Source: Dastarcus helophoroides
Lineage: Eukaryota; Arthropoda; Insecta; Coleoptera; Bothrideridae
NCBI GenBank assembly: GCA_028583605.1
Contig: CM053328.1
Span: forward strand, 6,791,804-6,855,803
Length of the DNA: 64,000 nt
Direction of reading: 5' to 3'
Part shown: piece by piece, positions 1 to 11,335 of the stretch
Layout of the letters: each line of letters begins with the position of its first letter
Position numbering within the stretch: position 1 is the first letter of the stretch
Position numbers and translations under genes: made by a program
The notes under the pieces: generated by a model
What the model was told of the DNA's origin: nothing
Database searches by the model: none
What the model saw: only the letters and a program-made list of their open reading frames with translations

Positions 1-1500
1 TTTTTATGAAAATTTAATATTTCCACTTTTTTCGAGTTTCGAAGATTTTGAATTTCGAAATTCGACTTTTGACAATTTAGACTTCTCAAAATTTGAATTT
101 TTTAAAAAGGTCAACATTTTGAATTTTGAAAATTTATTCGCCTTTTTCTGTAAATTTTGACTTTTTTTTTGAAAAAATCGATTTTTTGAAAATTTCGAAT
201 ATTTTTATAAATGTGCCATTTTTCAAAATTTCTACTTTTTTGTAAAATTCGACATCCTTTTAAGAAATTCCATATTTTATTTTGAAAATATTGACTTATT
301 GAAAATGTCGACCTTTCAACATTTCCTCTTTTGAAAGCTTTTGACTTTCCTCCAGACGACGACTGTTTTTGAATATTTCGACCATTTTTTTTTTAATATT
401 CCGATCTTTTTGAATTTTACGACTTTTGTTTTCAGTATTTTTATGAGGATTCAATATTTCCACTTTTTTCGGGTTTCGAAGATTTCAAATTTTCGAAATT
501 CGACTTTTGACAATTTCGACCTTTCTCGAAATTTGAATTTTTTAAAAACTCAACATTTTAAATTTCGCAAATAGTTCCGAAAATTACGCTTTTTTTTTAT
601 AAATTTCGACTTTTTCGAAAATTTCGATTTTTTGAAAATTTCGAATTTTGTTTACAAATTTGCCTTTTTTCAAAAATTTTACTTTTTTGTAAATTTCGAC
701 GTTCTTTTAAAAATTCCACATTTTTTTTTTGAAAATGTCGACCTTTCAGCATTTCCTCTTTTGAAAGCTTTTGACTTTCCTCCAGACGACGATTGTTTTT
801 GAATATTTCGACCTTTTTTTTTGAATATTCCGATCTTTTTGAACTTGACGACTTTTGTTTTCAGTATTTTTATGAAAATTCAATATTTCCGCTTTTTTTG
901 GCTTTCGAAGAATTCGAAATTCGACTTTTGAAAATTTCGACTTTTATCGACATTAATTTTTTTTAAAGTCAATATTTTGAATTTTGCAATTTTTTTCGGA
1001 AATTTCATCTTTTTCTGCAAATTACGACTTTTTTGAAAAATTCGATTTTTTGTAAATTTCGACATTCTTTTAAAAAATTCCAAATTTTTTTTGAAAATAT
1101 TGACTTTTTGAAAATATCCACCTTTCAACATTTCCACTTTTAAAAGCTCTTGACTTTACTCGAGACGTCGACTGTTTTTGAATATTTCGACCTTTTTTTG
1201 AATTTTACGACTTTTGTTTTCAGTATTTTATGAAAATTCAATATTTCTACTTTTTTCGAGTTTCGAAGATTTCGAAATTCCACTCTTGACAATTTAGACT
1301 TCTCAAAATTTGAACTTTTTAAAAAGTCAACATTTTGAATTTTGCAAATTTTTTCGAAAATTTCAATTTTTTGAAAATTTCATTTTTTTGAAAATTTCAA
1401 TTTTTTAAAAATTTCAATTTTTTAAAACTTCGAATTTTTTCACAAATTCGATCGACTTTTTAAATTTTTCGACTAGTTTTAATTTTGTTTGTGAATTTAT
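1..1500 (+). repeat. T-polarity phrase repeat with ~400-bp higher-order unit
   Basis: The + strand is a degenerate run of the phrase TTTTGAAAATTTCGAC. A longer unit recurs: the motif CAGACGACGACTG and its following text (TATTTCGACC, a TTTTCAGTATTTT segment, a TTTCGAAGATTTCGAAATTCGAC segment) begins near 353, 784 and 1160, and the end of an earlier copy opens the window. No coding content is apparent; open frames here follow the repeat. Confidence 0.85.
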
Positions 1501-4111
1501 TTTAGATTTCCAAATTTTTCTCGAAATTACGATTTTTTTTAAAAGGAAATTTGACTTTTTTTGTATATTTTGACTTGAAAAAATTTGCGCTTTGTTGAAA
1601 ATATCGAATTTTTTGAAAATTTCATTGTGTTATGAAAATTATGTTTAATTCTGAAAATTTGAACTTTTTAACAGTTTCCCCCTTTTTTTTTGAAAATTTC
1701 GTCTTTAAAGGTTTGGTTTTTTTAACTTTGAACGATTTGGACATTTGTATCTTTTTTTTTTCAAAATTTCGACTGTTTCTCCAAATTTTGGCTTTTTCAG
1801 AAAATGTCGACTGTTTTTGTTGAATTTTTTTGAAAATTTCGCTTTTTTTTGAAAATTTCTACGTTTTTTTTTGTGAAATGTTGTCTTTAAAATTTCAGAT
1901 TTCATTTTTGGGAATTTCGATTCAAAATATTGACTCCTTTTTAAGAGTTTTACTTCCTTTCATAATTTTTGACCTTTTTTCGAAATATCGAGCAATTCGA
2001 CTTTTTCAAATCTTTTTTTTTTCTTTTTTTTTTTGAAATGTCGACTATTTTTGAGTATATCATTCTTTTCTGAATATTCCGATTTTATTTGTAAATTTTC
2101 AGTTTCTTATTAAATTCGAAACTTTTTAAAAATTCGAATTTTGAAAATTCGTCAAAATTTAAACTATTTTAAATGTCAGTTTATTTAAGGTTTTCGAATT
2201 TTCTTCCAAATTTTGACTTTTATTGTTTTATTTTTTTTAAGTAATTATACTTTTTGTAAATTTTAACATTTGAAAAATTGTTTTATTTGACTATCGAATT
2301 TTTTTGAAAATTTGATTCTATTTGGAATTTTTAAGTTTGAACATTTTTACATTCTTTTTTAAATTTCGACTTTGGATTTGGATTGTTTTGAAATTTTCAA
2401 CTTTTTTTTGTACTTTTTTCACTATTTCTGTTTTTTCTATTTCTTGAATTTTTAACTTTTTAATGAAATATATTTTTGAGGAATTTTTTTTCCGAAATTC
2501 TGGAGTTAATTAGAAGGTTCGATTTTTTTGAAAATTTCATCATTTTTTTTTTTGAAAATTTCGACTTGAAAAGTTCAGCTTCTTTTAAAAATTTTGTTTT
2601 TGTTAGTGTTGACTTTTTTTAACATTTTTCGTTTCGTGTTTTCATCTTTTCGCCTTTTTTTCGATATGTTGAGTATTTTTGAGTAATTCAATCTTTTTTG
2701 AATATTACAACTTTTTTAAACCTTTTTTGTTTTGGACTTGAATATTTGAAATGTGTTTGAAAATAATAACTTCTTTTTTGAATGTCAACCTTTCTACATT
2801 TTGCTCGCCTTTTTTAAATTATTCATTTTTTAAATGTCGTCATTTATTAAAAATTCGACATGAAAAGTTTGATTTTTGAATTTGGCAAACATTTTACAAA
2901 CTCGGACTTTTTATAAATTTCGACTTTTTGAAAATCTCGACTTTTTGAAAATTTCGACTATTTATAACTTAAACTTTTCTTAAATCTCAATTTATAGATT
3001 TTTGAGTATTTTTCGAAACCTTTTGAAAAATTTGCATTTTTGGAAAATATTGAATTTGTTAAATAACTTTTACTTTTTGGAAGTATGTCTGCTTTGAAAA
3101 TGTGTTTTTTTTTATTTCAGACTTTTTGAAAGCTATAATCTTTTTTAATTTCGACTTTTTTCTACATTTTTAACTTTCAAAGAAAATATCAATTCTTTGG
3201 ATTTCAGACTTTTTTAAAATTATGATCTTTTTCAAGTTCGACTTTTTTCCAAATTTTAACTGTCAAAGAAAATATCAATTCTTTGGAAAATTTCGAATTT
3301 CTTTTAGGGAAGTTAAACTACTTATAAATGTCAGCGTTTTTTTACAGTATGAAAATTTCAGGTTTTTTTGAAACTTTTAGTTCCTTAAAAAGTTATTCTT
3401 TTTCTAAAATTTGGAACTTTGTTTTCAAAATTTTGACTTTTTGAACATTCCGACCTGTTTTGGAGATTGCAACTTTTTAAAAAAATTTCAACATTTTAAA
3501 ATTTTTCTTGAAGTTTTTTTTTGATCATGTTTTTTTTTTGAAAATTATTGCCTTTTTCAAAATTTGCGTTTTTTTGTTTTGATTTGCCCTTTTGGTAAGT
3601 TTTATTTTTTTTGAGCCTTCTTTTTGAAAATTTTTGGCTTTTTAACCATTTCGGTTTTTTTGAAAATGTGGACTCTTCAAAATTTTAATAACTTTTCGAC
3701 TTCTTAGACAAATTTTATGTAACACTTATTTTTTTTTTAGTTCGACTCTTGGAAATTTCGGGATTTTTTATTTAAACTTTAATTTTTAAAATTTTGACCA
3801 CATAAGTCAAATTTTTTCATAAGTTCCATTCGCCTTTATTTGGAAGTTTTAATGTTTGAAAATATATACTTTTTTTTTGAAATTTTCGACCTGTTTTCAA
3901 TTTTTTGGCTTTCTTAAAATTATGACTATTTTGAAGAATTCGACTGTGTTTTGAATATTTCGACTTTTTTTTTCAAGATTTCGACTTCTTTTTGAAAATG
4001 TCGTCGCTTTTTTTAAAATTTGAACCATTTGAAAAATGCTGCTTTTTTTTGAAAATTTCGATCTTTTTTTTACAACTTTGGCATTATTTGAAGTTTGAGC
4101 TTTTTTTTTGA
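1501..4111 (+). repeat. T-polarity degenerate phrase repeat
   Basis: Continues the T-rich phrase with poorly conserved spacing. I see no higher-order unit as clear as the one upstream and no gene. Near 3120-3290 a local duplication of about 110 bp is visible (TTTCAGACTTTTTGAAAG and CAAAGAAAATATCAATTCTT repeated). Confidence 0.75.
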
Positions 4112-4125
4112 ATACTTTCAGAATT

Positions 4126-4308
4126 GAAACACAGAACTTGTCCCCTGAAACCAAGAAAATTTAAATGCACGTTTTAAAGCAATTTTGTTTGTCTTTTAAG
4201 TTTTTTCTAATTTTTAAATTTTTTTTCATAATTTTTCTTGTTTTCAGGGACAAGTTCTGTGTTTCAATTTTTGAAGATAACTAAGGACCAGTCCGTTCCA
4301 TCAAAATC
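4126..4308. mobile_element. Foldback element copy 1 (family D), 183 bp
   Basis: Flanked by a perfect 14-bp direct repeat, ATACTTTCAGAATT, at 4112-4125 and 4309-4322, which I read as a target-site duplication. The element starts GAAACACAGAACTTGTCCC, carries the inverted copy ending in GGGACAAGTTCTGTGTTTC, and closes with a tail ACCAGTCCGTTCCATCAAAA. The same start and tail occur at 37,577-37,740. This copy lacks the hammerhead-like core found in its relatives. No protein is encoded, so it is non-autonomous. Confidence 0.8.
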
Positions 4309-4322
4309 ATACTTTCAGAATT

Positions 4323-4522
4323 TCCATTTTTTCTTATGACTCAAGTTCGATTTATTTTCTAAATTTGGACTTTTTAAAGATATTTTCGTAATTCGATTTT
4401 TGTGAATGTTTGTTTGCTATTTTCAATATTTTTCATACTTTTCTTTTATTTCCATTTTGATTCTGCCTTTTTCAATTATGACATTTTGTAATTTCGATCT
4501 TCTAAATTTCATTTTTCTCTAC
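4323..4522. other. T-rich spacer, no feature seen
   Basis: About 200 bases of T-rich sequence between the foldback element and the pentanucleotide array. Nothing recognisable was seen. Confidence 0.5.
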
Positions 4523-6090
4523 TTTTTCTTTCTACTTCTTTCTTTCTTTCTTCTCTTTGCTCTCTTCTCTCCTCTCTCTTCTCTGTTCTCTGTTCTCTCT
4601 TCTTTCTTCTCTTTTCTCTCCTCTCTCTTCTATCTTTTCTCTCTCTCTTCTATCTTCTTCTCTTCTCTTTTCTCTTCTCTTCTCTTCTCTTCTCTTCTCT
4701 TCTCTTCTCTTCTTTTCTCTTCTCTTCTCTTCTCTTCGCTTCTCTTCGCTTCTCTTCTCTTCTCTTCTCTTCTCTTCTCTTCTCTTCTCTTCTCTTCTCT
4801 TCTCTTCTCTTCTCTTCTCTTCTCTTCTCTTCTCTTCTCTTCTCTTCTCTTCTCTTCTCTTCTCTTCGCTTCTCTTCTCTTCTCTTCTCTTCTCTTCTCT
4901 TCTCTTCTCTCTCTTCTCTTCTCTTCTCTTCTCTTCTCTTCTCTTCTCTTCTCTTCTCTTCTCTTCTCTTCTCTTCTCTTCCTTCTCTTTCTCTTCTCTC
5001 TCTCTTCTCTTCTCTTCTCTTCTCTTCTCTTCTCTTCTCTTCTCTTCTCTTCTCTCTCTTCTCTTCTCTTCTCTTCTCTTCTCTTCTCTTTCTTCACTCT
5101 TCTCTCTCCTCTTCTCTTCTCTTCCTTCTCTTTCTTCTCTTCTCTCTCTTCTCTTCTCTTCTCTTCTCTTCTCTTCTTCTCTCTCTCTCTCTTCTCTCTT
5201 CTCTTCTTCTCATCTTCTCTCTCTCTCTCTTCTTCTCTTCTCTTCTCCTCTTCTTCTTCTTCTTTCTCTTCTTCTTCTTCTCTTTCTCTCTTTCTCTTCT
5301 TCTCTCTCTCTTCTCTCTTTCTCTCTTCTTCTCTTTCTTTCTTCTCTTCTTCTCTCTTCTCTCTTTCTCTCTTTTCTCTTCTCTCTTCTTCTTCTCTCTT
5401 CTCTCTTCTCTTCTTCTCTTCACTCTTCTCTCTTCTCTCTTCTCTCTTCTTTCTCTTTCTCTTCTCTTTCTCTCTTCTCTCTCTCCTTCTCTTTCTTCTT
5501 TCTCTCTTCTCTTCTCTCCTCTCTCTCTCTTTTCTCTTCTCTCTTCTCTCTTCTATCTTTTCTCTTCTCTTCTCCCTTCTCTTTTCTTCTCTCTTTCTCT
5601 CTCTCTTCTTTCTCCTCTCTTCTCCTTCTTCTTCTCTCTTCTCTCTTCTTCTCTCTCTCTCCTTCTCTTTTCTTTCTTCTTCTCTCTTCTCTCTTCTCCC
5701 TTTTCTCTTCTCTACTCTTCTCTACTTCTCTCTTTTCTCCTCTCTTTTCTGTTTTTCTCTTCTTTCTTCTTTCTTTTTTTCTCTTCTCTTCTCTTCTTTC
5801 TCTTCTCTTCTCATCTTCTCCTCTTCTCATCTTCTCCTCTTCTCTTTTCTCCTCTCTTCACTTCTCTTATCTCTTATCTCATCTCTCTTCCCTCTTCTCT
5901 CTTTTCTCTTTTCTCTTCTCTCTTGCCTTCTCTCGTCTGTTTTTCCTTCTCTTTGCTCACTTCTCTCTTGCCTTCTCTCTTCTTTTTTCTTTTCTCTCTT
6001 CTCTTCCTTCTCTTCTATTTCTCTTTCTCTTGCTCTTGCTCTTGCTCTTCTTCCGCCTCTTTCCCTTCCTTACTCCCTCTCTTTCTTTCT
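4523..6090 (+). repeat. (TTCTC)n pentanucleotide array
   Basis: About 1.57 kb of nearly pure pyrimidine on +. The core at 4660-5095 is an almost uninterrupted TTCTC repeat, with TTCGC variants near 4737, 4747 and 4867. From about 5100 onwards it decays into mixed CT, CTT and TTTCTC runs. Long open frames on both strands (Ser/Leu/Phe on +, Arg/Glu/Lys on -) arise because no stop codon fits the repeat, and should not be read as proteins. Such tracts can form H-DNA (intramolecular triplex). Confidence 0.95.
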
Positions 6091-7700
6091 CTTCCTCGAC
6101 CTAAACTGTGTTATTTCTTCCAATTGCCTAATTGTTATGATAACAGTCGCGTCGCAGCTGTTGCATTATCAAGCGATATTGTGCACGTTGATGTGCCGAT
6201 TCAAATTAATTTAGTCTCGGATTTGTGCTTGTCTCGATGAATTATTCCGTTTATAAAGTAACTATATTTTACTTGGCTTAATGGTAATATACACCTCGTG
6301 ATTCTTTTTTTTTTGTGCACATCTACGACACAATAAGTTTCCTTCCACATTTTTTTATAATAAATACTAAAAAGTGTACGATCCTACCTAAAACCTTGCC
6401 CAGTTGAAATACATTAAATTATGGTTTTTCTCTTATTTTTTTTTTCAGAAAACAATGGAATCATCGGCCTTCGGCATTGTCATATACAGCGCATACATAT
6501 AAATAATTGCACAACACAATTGTACAACTACAGGGTCAAAACTTTTAAATATTTTAGAATAATCGCTACTCTTAATGAAGGCAGTTGATCGTTTCAAAAT
6601 CACGACGCCTACTCGTATTCTCAAGTACATCTGATCGGCGTCCATCGAGGGAAATTTTATTGTTTCGTACGAAATTTTATAACACGTCGTTGCCTAACGG
6701 CGCGATGTCAGAAATTAAAATCCGACGAATGTGTGAAAAATGCCCAGATAAATCAGCGTGGTCGAATGGATTAATTTATCTATTTACGATCGCGCTTCGT
6801 GGTCCTTGAAAAGCTGTACTTTTTCCTTGTTTCTTCGGCAATTAAAAGTACGAGGTGTAACATCGCTTGTTGAAATAAGCGTTGGGCAATAACATTCGTT
6901 ATTACGTGGTAAATCAAGGTTGTTTCTTTTACTTTTGCGATGTGTGCGTGTGTGTGTCATCAGCGCCAAAAAAATAACCGACAACTTCTGGTGTAGATTC
7001 TTTTTAGATTTAGGCGCGTGTCGCGGGCGCCACTGCACTCCTATCGCTGGGTGTACACAAATTAAGCTAATGCAAGGGTGGCGATAATTACAAACAACCC
7101 AACCGATGTATGCTTTCGATCGGTTTGTGTCCAGGAGAATTATTCACGTGCACGTATGGAGTTTGGTAACGCGGGAGTAAAGGGGCTTTGTTTTTTAATT
7201 AGTTCCACTCCGATGCCAGAAGTATTGCCCTTTTTAAATACGACTCGTGCAGAAAGAAAGATAAAATATGCATATGATAATAACAAATTTTCGTTAATTT
7301 AAGCTCAGGCGCACGGTAGAACAGAGACTCTGAATAGAAAAATAAGAGAATAGGAAATATGAAAAAAGGGACGAAATCGAGAGTGACGAAGCAAGCGAAA
7401 GGAAAAACAGGAAACAAAATTAAAGCTGTGATAGAAATAGCAGAGGATACAGAGGAAATATGGCTTATAAAATCAAGTTTTCATCTTGATCAACTGATGG
7501 GAAATTTTAAATAAGAACTTTTTTTTTTGAGAATTCGATATGGGTTCCTTCGGGAATCTTCTTCAGTATCATGTACTGAATCCGTCCCTAAAACGTGGTT
7601 GACTGTTTAAACGTTGAATTTCTAAAGTTTATTACTAGAATGCATAGATTTTTTAAAATAAATTTCGAGTGTTTTTCCCAAATTTCCAGTATTTTCTGAA
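6091..7700. other. Unique-sequence island between two simple arrays
   Basis: Ordinary mixed-composition sequence bounded by the TTCTC and TTCG arrays. It contains a strong splice-acceptor-like tract ending in TTTTTCAG at about 6447, followed by AAAACAATGG, a good start context, but the frame from that ATG closes after 15 codons. CG-richer stretches are at 6630-6720 and 7010-7030, with a short GT run near 6943-6957. I could not assemble a gene. It may be a 5' or 3' non-coding part of a gene or an old insertion. Confidence 0.4.
7531..7573 (-). other. UUCG-capped hairpin, decayed hammerhead-like motif
   Basis: On + GGTTCC, the loop TTCG and GGAATC form a 6-bp hairpin (one G-T pair). On the minus strand the order is CUGAAGA, the hairpin, a five-base insertion, then CGAA. 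That is the order of a hammerhead core, but it is disrupted and no short stem III follows. Treat as a possible relic only. Confidence 0.25.
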
Positions 7701-7784
7701 ATATTTGGATCTACACTTTTAGTTTTTATTTTGTTTTTTCGGATATAACTCAAAATTTGAACTGTTTCCTATTTTTATTTGTTT

Positions 7785-8735
7785 GTTTGATCGTTCGTTC
7801 ATTCGTTGATTCGTTTGTTGTTGATTCGTTCGTTCGTTCGTTCGTTTGTCCTTTTATTCGTTTGTTCTTCCATTGGCTCTTTCGTTCGTTCGTTCGTTCG
7901 TTCGTTCGTTCTTTCATTTGTTTGTCCTTTTATTCGTTCGTTCTTCCATTGGCTCTTTCGTTCGTTCGTTCATTCGTTCCTCTGTTCGTTCTCTCATTGT
8001 TCATTCTTTCATTTGTTCGTTCTTTCATTCGTTTGTCCTTTCATTCGTTCGTTCTTCTATTGGTTGTTTCGTTCGTTCGTTCTTTCTTTCATTCGTTCAT
8101 TCGTTTGTTTTTGCGTTCGTTCCTCTGTTCGTTCTCTCATTTGTTCGTTCGTTCCTCTATTTGTTCGTTCTTTCATTCGTTTGTCCTTTCATTCGTTCGT
8201 TTCTCCATTGGCTGTTTCGTTCGTTCATTCGTTCGTTCTTTCGTTCGTTCTTTCATTCGTGCGGCCGTTCTTTCGTTCGTTCATTCGTTCGTTCTTTCGT
8301 TCGTTCGTTCTTTCATTCGTGAGGCCGTTCTTTCGTTCGTTCGTTCGTTCGTTCTTTCTTTCGTGCGTTCATTCGTCGTTCCTCTGTACGTTCTCTCATT
8401 CGTTTATTCTTCCATTGGCCGGTTCGTTTTTTCGTTCGTTTTTTCCTCTATTGGTTCTCACATTCGTTCATTCGTTCCTTCATTCATTTGTTCTTCCATT
8501 GGCTGGTTCGTTTGTTCGTTCGTTCTTTGGTTCGTTTGTTGTTTCGTTTGTCTGTTAAATCCGTTCGTTCTTCTATTCGTTCTCTCGTTCGTCCCTTCGT
8601 TCGTTCGTTCGTTCTTTTGTTCGTTCGTTCGTTCGTTCGTTCGTTTGTTCTTTCATTCGTCCGTTCTTTCATTGATTGATTCGTTCCTTCGTTGGTTCAT
8701 TTGCTTGTTCATTGGTTAGTACTTTCGTTCGTTAT
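7785..8735 (+). repeat. (TTCG)n tetranucleotide array
   Basis: About 950 bp of GTTC/TTCG repeats with TTTG, TTCA and TTCT variants. Longer units recur, such as one containing CTTCCATTGGC (about 7867, 7943, 8202, 8412, 8494) spaced roughly 75-260 bp apart. All frames are open (Arg-Ser-Phe-Val and similar on +, Glu-Arg-Thr-Asn on -), so the 320-codon frame here is a repeat effect. Confidence 0.95.
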
Positions 8736-8744
8736 TAATTAATG

Positions 8745-11335
8745 CCAAATTCTCTAAAAAATTCAAATTTTTAAAATAGTCGAAATTTTGAAAAAAGTCG
8801 GAAGTTTTTAAAACCAAATTTATAAAAAAAAGTTGAAATTTATAGAAGTAGTGAACGTTTTCAAAAAAGTGGAAATTTTTGAAAAGAAGGCAGCTTTTTA
8901 AAAGGGTCGAAATTTTGAACAAATTTGAAATTTTGAAGGGAAGAACTTTGGAGAAGTCGGCATTTTGAAAAAGACCGAAATTTTCAAATAAAAGTGGAAA
9001 TTTGGAAAACAGTTTAGGTTAGCTTACAGAAAAAGTTGAAAATTTAAATAATACAAAGTCGAAATTATCAAAATAAATCAAAATTTTCAGAAGATTTTCA
9101 AAGAAGGTGATATGTTCAAAATAAGTGGAAATTCACAAAAAAGTCAAAATTTCGAGAAATAGATGAAATTTTGGAAAAAATTGAAGTTTTTAAAAAAGTG
9201 GCATTTCTCAAAATGAAAATCGAAATTTTAAAGTCGCAATTTTCAAAATTTTAAGAGTAAAAATTTTCGGAATAGGTCTAAAAATGTTTGGAAAAAGTAA
9301 AATAAAAAAAGTGGAAATTTTATGTGGACCATATTAAAAAAAGTCGAAATTTGCAAATTCAAGATGCTAAAGATCTTATCCTTCAAAAAAACTACAATTT
9401 TCAGCAAATCCAAAATTCCAAGAGAATTTCAAGTTTTTAAAAAATCGCATTTTTCAAAAAAGTCAAATTACACAAAAGCCTAAATTTCGAAAAAAGTTAA
9501 AAAATTTCAGAAAATGGAAATTTTGAAACAGGTCGAGATTCTCAAACAAAAAAGATTGAAATTTTCGGAAAATTCCAAATTTAAAGAAAAAGTCAAAATT
9601 TTCAAATAAATTATCATTTGCAAATAATTTGGTTTTTTTAAAAAATAGAAATTTTAAAAAAGCCGCATTTTTCCAAAAAAAAATGTCAAAATTTTCAAAA
9701 ATAATTGTTTTAAAAAATTCAAATTTTGAGGAATCGAAATTTCGGAAAAAATGTTTTTTCTTAAAGCAGCGGTTTTAAAATAATCGAAGTTTTCAGAAAA
9801 TTCCAAATTCTAGAAAAAGTCACACGTTTTCAAAAAGTCGAAATTTTCTAAAAAATTTAAATTTTTAAAATAGTCGAAAATTTGAAAAAAGCCGAAGTTT
9901 TCAAAACGTCAAATTTATAAATAATGTCCAGATTGATAGAAAAAGTGAAAGTTTTCAAAAAGAGTGGACATTTTTCGAAAAAAGGCAGCTTGCTAATAAG
10001 GGATCGAAATTTTGAACAAATCCAAAATTTTGAAGAGAAGAACTTTGGAGAAGTTAGCATTTTGAAAAAGATCGAAATTTTTAAATAAAAGTGGAAATTT
10101 GGAAAATAATTTAGGTTAGGTTGCAAAAAAAGTTGAAAATGTAAATAATACAGTCGAAATTATCAAGATAAATCAAATTTTTCAGAAAAATAGATTTTCA
10201 AAAAAGTGGAATTTTCAAAAAAGCCGAAAATTAAAAAAAAGGTCTTTTTTGGAAATTTAGACCTTTTTCAAAAAGTCCAAGTTTCCAAAAAAGTGGTATT
10301 TATGAAAAAATATCTTAATTTACAGAAAAAGTTAAATTTTAAAAAGTCGAGATTTTCAAAATTTTAAGAGTAAAAATGTTCAAAATAATAAATCTTAAAA
10401 TTTTTCAAAAAAGGAAAATTGAAAAAAGTTGAAATTTTATAATGTCGACCATATTAAAAAAAGCCGAAATTTGTAAGTTGAAGATGTCAAAAAGAAAATT
10501 GAATTTTAAAAACGTCGTATCCTTCAAATAAATTGAATAGTCGGAAAATTCGAAATTCTGAAAAATTGAAAAATTTGTTTTTTCAAAATTCTACGATTTT
10601 TCTTGGATTGAAATTTTCAAGTTTTTAAGTTGTTTTATTTTCTAAAATTCAATACATTTTCAAAAAAAGTTTGTTTAAAGTTTGACATTCTTTGGGAACT
10701 TTCACCTTTTTGTGAATTTGTTTTTTTTTCAAGTTTTCATTTTTCCCCAAATTAGTTTTTCTGAAAATTTCAATTTTTATCTCGAACTTCTATTTTTGGA
10801 AAGTTTCAAAATTAATTGGAAAGTCTTGGAAATTTGAAAAATTATGTCAACATTTAAATTCAAATTAATGAAATTTAAATAAAGTAAAAAACACGAAATA
10901 AGTAATTTGGTTTTTTTTTTCAAATTAGACCTTTTCTAGACTTTCTCAAAATTATATCAAAATTGTAATAAAAATATTTCTTGGAAAATTTTAGCTTTTT
11001 TACAAAATTTGAAGGTTAGGTAGGAACTTTCAAATAAAAAAGTAAAAATCGTAGGAAAAATATTTTTAGAAATTTCGACTTTTTATCCCAAAATTCGTTT
11101 ATTTGTTTAAATTGGATTGAAATTGTAATAAAAATTTTTCTATGGAAAGTTTTCATGTAATGGCAAGGTTATGTCAAATACAAATAAAAAAGTAAATAAA
11201 AACTAAATAAATATTTTTATAAATTTCGACTCTTCCTCAAATTCGTCCTTTTTTTAGAAATTTCGTTTTGTCTCTCAAAATTCGTTTATTTTTTTAGAAT
11301 TATGAAATGATACGATCGCGAAATTTTCATAAATA
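8745..11335 (+). repeat. A-polarity phrase repeat with ~1.1-kb tandem duplication
   Basis: The complement of the T-phrase (AAAAAAGTCGAAATTTTC) now lies on +. The stretch at about 8756-9400 is repeated at about 9846-10,500. Both copies hold AAGAACTTTGGAGAAGT (8941 and 10,039) followed by AAATTTGGAAAA and a TTTAGGTTAG segment, an offset of 1,098 bp. From about 10,560 the polarity becomes mixed and the repeat fades into AT-rich sequence. No gene is visible. Confidence 0.8.

Noticed and set aside
400..900. TTTTGTTTTCAG acceptor-like sites in the first kilobase
   Set aside because: They recur once per higher-order repeat unit and belong to the repeat, not to a gene.
4406..6240. 602- and 515-codon frames on + and Arg/Glu/Lys frames on -
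   Set aside because: They follow the (TTCTC)n repeat in all frames; openness is a result of the repeat lacking stop codons.
7757..8719. 320-codon frame reading Arg-Ser-Phe-Val repeats
   Set aside because: Produced by the (TTCG)n array, which is open in several frames on both strands.
9010..10125. TTAGGTTAGG resembling the arthropod telomere repeat
   Set aside because: Only about two units, part of a larger repeated unit; not an interstitial telomere array.
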